The translations under genes were made by a program, and so were the position numbers. DNA of 64,000 nt from Bordetella genomosp. 13 (GTDB taxonomy: Bacteria > Pseudomonadota > Gammaproteobacteria > Burkholderiales > Burkholderiaceae_B): NCBI RefSeq assembly GCF_002119665.1, contig NZ_CP021111.1, forward strand, positions 3,472,001 through 3,536,000. Reading direction: 5' to 3'. Below the pieces are notes generated by a model. It ran no database searches and was not told the DNA's origin. It worked only from the letters and a program-made list of their open reading frames with translations. Of the stretch, positions 62,442-64,000 are shown piece by piece (position 1 is the first letter of the stretch; each line of letters begins with the position of its first letter).

Positions 62442-63605
62442 ATGTTCATCTGTAGGCGAATACTGCAACTCGGCATACTCGCGGCCCTGACCGGCTGCGC
62501 CGCCTCGAAGCCCCCCGCACCCCTTGCCGCCGTTCCCACGGCCCAGGCGGCCCCCGCCCCGGCCCTCACTCCGGACGCCAACGGCGCCATCCGCATCGGC
62601 CCCAGCGCGCCGGCGCCCGAGCCCTCTTCCACCGAAACGCCCACCGGCCAGTTGCGTCCCGAGGTCGCCGCCTATGCCCGCGATCTTGCGGCGCGCGCGG
62701 GCCTCCCGCTGGCCCAGGTGCAGGCCAGCCTGGCGGGATCGACCTACAACGCGACCGTGGCCAGGCTGATCGCGCCCGCGCCGCCGGGACGCAAGGTCTG
62801 GCGCAGCTGGCTGACCTATCGCTCGCGCTTCGTCGAGCCCAAGCGCATCCGCTGGGGCATCGATTTCTACCAGGACAACCAGGCGCTGCTCGAGCGCGCC
62901 GCGCAGCAATATGGCGTGCCGGCGCCCATCATCGCCGCCATCATCGGCGTGGAAACCATCTACGGCCGCAACATGGGCAGCTTCCGCGTCATGGACGCGC
63001 TGACCACGCTGGCCTTCGACTATCCGCAGCCCGCCCGGCCCGAGCGCGTGCAGCTGTTCCGCGACCAGTTGGGCGACTTCATCGTCCTGGTGCTGCAAGG
63101 CAAGCTGGAACTGGAAACGCGCGGCTCGTACGCCGGCGCCATCGGCATGCCGCAGTTCATGCCGGGCAGCATCCTGCGCTATGCGGTGGACGGCGATGGC
63201 GATGGCCACATCGACCTGGCCAACAGCCTGCCCGACGCGATCATGTCGGTGGGCAGTTTCCTGGCCCAGCACGGCTGGCAGCGCGGCGCGCCGGTGTTCG
63301 CGCCGGTGGTGCTGCCGGCCGATCCCTCGGCGCTGGCCTCCGGCGGGCTGCAGCCCACGCAGGACTGGCCGCGACTGCAGGCCGCGGGCGCGCGGCTCGG
63401 CGCGGGCGCCAACCCGGGCGCGGCCTGGCTGTCCATGCCGCTGGGCGTGGTCGACCTGGTCGAGGAAGCGCGCGGCACCGCGCAGTACCGCACCGGCACG
63501 CCCAACTTCTTCGCCTTGACGCAATACAACCGCAGCTATTTCTACGCCACGTCGGTGTCCGACCTGGCGGATGCGATCGCGACGGGAGTCGGCGTTTCGT
63601 ATTGA
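62442..63605 (+). CDS. Membrane-bound lytic murein transglycosylase B-type lipoprotein
   Basis: A 387-residue lipoprotein. Start ATG 62442 is preceded by AGGGA; lipobox LAALTGC with Cys19 at the end of the signal peptide. A Pro/Ala-rich linker to about residue 70 is followed by the SLT domain: catalytic Glu171 in AIIGVETIYGRNMG, GAIGMPQFMPGSIL and VDGDGDGHIDLANSLPDAI. MltB-type enzymes cleave peptidoglycan to 1,6-anhydro ends at the outer-membrane inner face. The longer in-frame start at 62343 is antisense to the deacetylase gene and is not used. Confidence 0.9.
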   Translation: MFICRRILQLGILAALTGCAASKPPAPLAAVPTAQAAPAPALTPDANGAIRIGPSAPAPEPSSTETPTGQLRPEVAAYARDLAARAGLPLAQVQASLAGSTYNATVARLIAPAPPGRKVWRSWLTYRSRFVEPKRIRWGIDFYQDNQALLERAAQQYGVPAPIIAAIIGVETIYGRNMGSFRVMDALTTLAFDYPQPARPERVQLFRDQLGDFIVLVLQGKLELETRGSYAGAIGMPQFMPGSILRYAVDGDGDGHIDLANSLPDAIMSVGSFLAQHGWQRGAPVFAPVVLPADPSALASGGLQPTQDWPRLQAAGARLGAGANPGAAWLSMPLGVVDLVEEARGTAQYRTGTPNFFALTQYNRSYFYATSVSDLADAIATGVGVSY

Positions 63606-63636
63606 GGATCGAATACGCGGGCGAATGCCCAAAAGC

Positions 63637-63663
63637 AAAGAGGCGTCCGTGGGACGCCTCTTT
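63637..63663. terminator. Bidirectional terminator between mltB-like gene and cysM
   Basis: AAAGAGGCGTCC (63637-63648), loop GTG, GGACGCCTCTTT (63652-63663): 12-bp perfect stem with T residues on the plus strand and A residues (63631-63634) upstream for the minus strand. The genes converge here. Confidence 0.85.
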
Positions 63664-63696
63664 CACATCGCGGCCGGCGTTCGCCGGCGCATGGCC

Positions 63697-64000
63697 TCAT
63701 GCCGGGGGATCGAATACCCCGGTGGACAGGTAGCGGTCGCCGCGGTCACAGACGATGAACACGATGGTGGCGTTCTCGACCCGCTGCGCCACGCGCAGCG
63801 CGGCAATGAGCGCACCGGCCGACGAGATGCCGCCGAAAATGCCTTCCTGGGCAGCCAGGCGGCGCGCCATGTCCTCGGCCTCGGCCTGCACGATGGATTC
63901 GTACGCGTCCACGCGGCTGCGATCGAAGATCTTGGGCAGATAGGCCTCGGGCCATTTGCGGATGCCGGGAATCTGCGAGCCTTCGGCGGGCTGGGCGCCC
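63697..64000 (-). CDS. cysM: Cysteine synthase B, C-terminal part (cut by window edge)
   Basis: The last 101 residues are present; the gene begins beyond the right edge. GAQPAEGSQIPGIRKWPEAY then LPKIF is the CysM-specific version of the PLP-enzyme segment. GIFGGISSAGALIAALRVAQ and VFIVCDRGDRYLSTGVFD follow to the stop. CysM makes cysteine from O-acetylserine and sulfide or thiosulfate, or O-phosphoserine. Internal ATG at 63912 is not a real start. Confidence 0.92.
   Translation of the reverse strand, partial: GAQPAEGSQIPGIRKWPEAYLPKIFDRSRVDAYESIVQAEAEDMARRLAAQEGIFGGISSAGALIAALRVAQRVENATIVFIVCDRGDRYLSTGVFDPPA

Overview
The window is GC-rich (roughly two thirds G+C by eye) and densely packed. 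It reads as chromosome of a betaproteobacterium in the Alcaligenaceae, most likely Bordetella or Achromobacter. Reasons: a Bug-type (TctC) periplasmic binding protein, a full phenylacetate (paa) cluster, a FecI/FecR-type siderophore system, KdkA-type Kdo kinase, and gene families typical of that group. I see no integrase, transposase, phage gene, tRNA, rRNA or CRISPR array. Two genes are cut by the edges: a TonB-dependent receptor on the left and cysM on the right.

Layout. 1-2.4 kb: siderophore receptor with a Fur box, phoU with a candidate Pho box, rpiA. 2.5-4.2 kb: AidB-like acyl-CoA dehydrogenase. 4.25-14.9 kb: a catabolic island made of an ICL/PEPM-family lyase, a divergent aconitase, a dihydropyrimidinase-like amidohydrolase, an isochorismatase-family amidase, a COG0523 metal-chaperone GTPase, a Bug binding protein, an FAD fumarate-reductase-like dehydrogenase and a GntR/FCD regulator. 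15-20.4 kb: rmuC, a lipoprotein nucleotidase, a repeat-rich gap, 3-methyladenine glycosylase, an ArsC/Spx-like protein. 20.35-24.3 kb: putrescine-type ABC importer potFGHI. 24.5-28.2 kb: FtsX/YbbP-type permease, truncated haemoglobin and Kdo kinase as one coupled unit. 28.4-37.8 kb: paaABCDE-paaN-paaG-paaI-paaK, with paaX divergent. 38.1-45.4 kb: housekeeping genes (rnk, NAD(P)HX epimerase, orn, M48 peptidase, rsgA, CoA-type Nudix, rplS, a small membrane protein, SOS-type radical SAM protein). 45.6-53.4 kb: sulfate uptake and activation (sbp-cysTWA-cysH-cysD-cysN) and a 1-Cys peroxiredoxin. 53.5-64 kb: acyl-CoA dehydrogenase, sigma/anti-sigma/siderophore receptor, etfBA, a deacetylase-like protein, a lytic transglycosylase, cysM.

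The most interesting part is 4.25-15.0 kb. Five copies of one motif, approximately AGTGTYRACRCT, lie in the promoters of the lyase, the aconitase, the binding protein (two copies) and the GntR gene itself. They overlap -35 or -10 hexamers, as expected for one repressor controlling the whole set. Read as a pathway, the enzymes could open a cyclic imide, remove the remaining amide, oxidise the tricarboxylate to an aconitate-type alkene, hydrate it and split it. A route from the imide of tricarballylate (as in isonicotinate/citrazinate breakdown) fits every gene. That assignment is inference; the shared operator and the enzyme families are what the sequence shows.

Other regulatory observations: a LexA-type box overlapping the core promoter of the radical SAM gene, two Fur-like boxes, a candidate Pho box, a 20-bp tandem repeat at the nucleotidase promoter, direct repeats at the paaA promoter, and a hairpin plus 14-bp repeats in the rplS leader.
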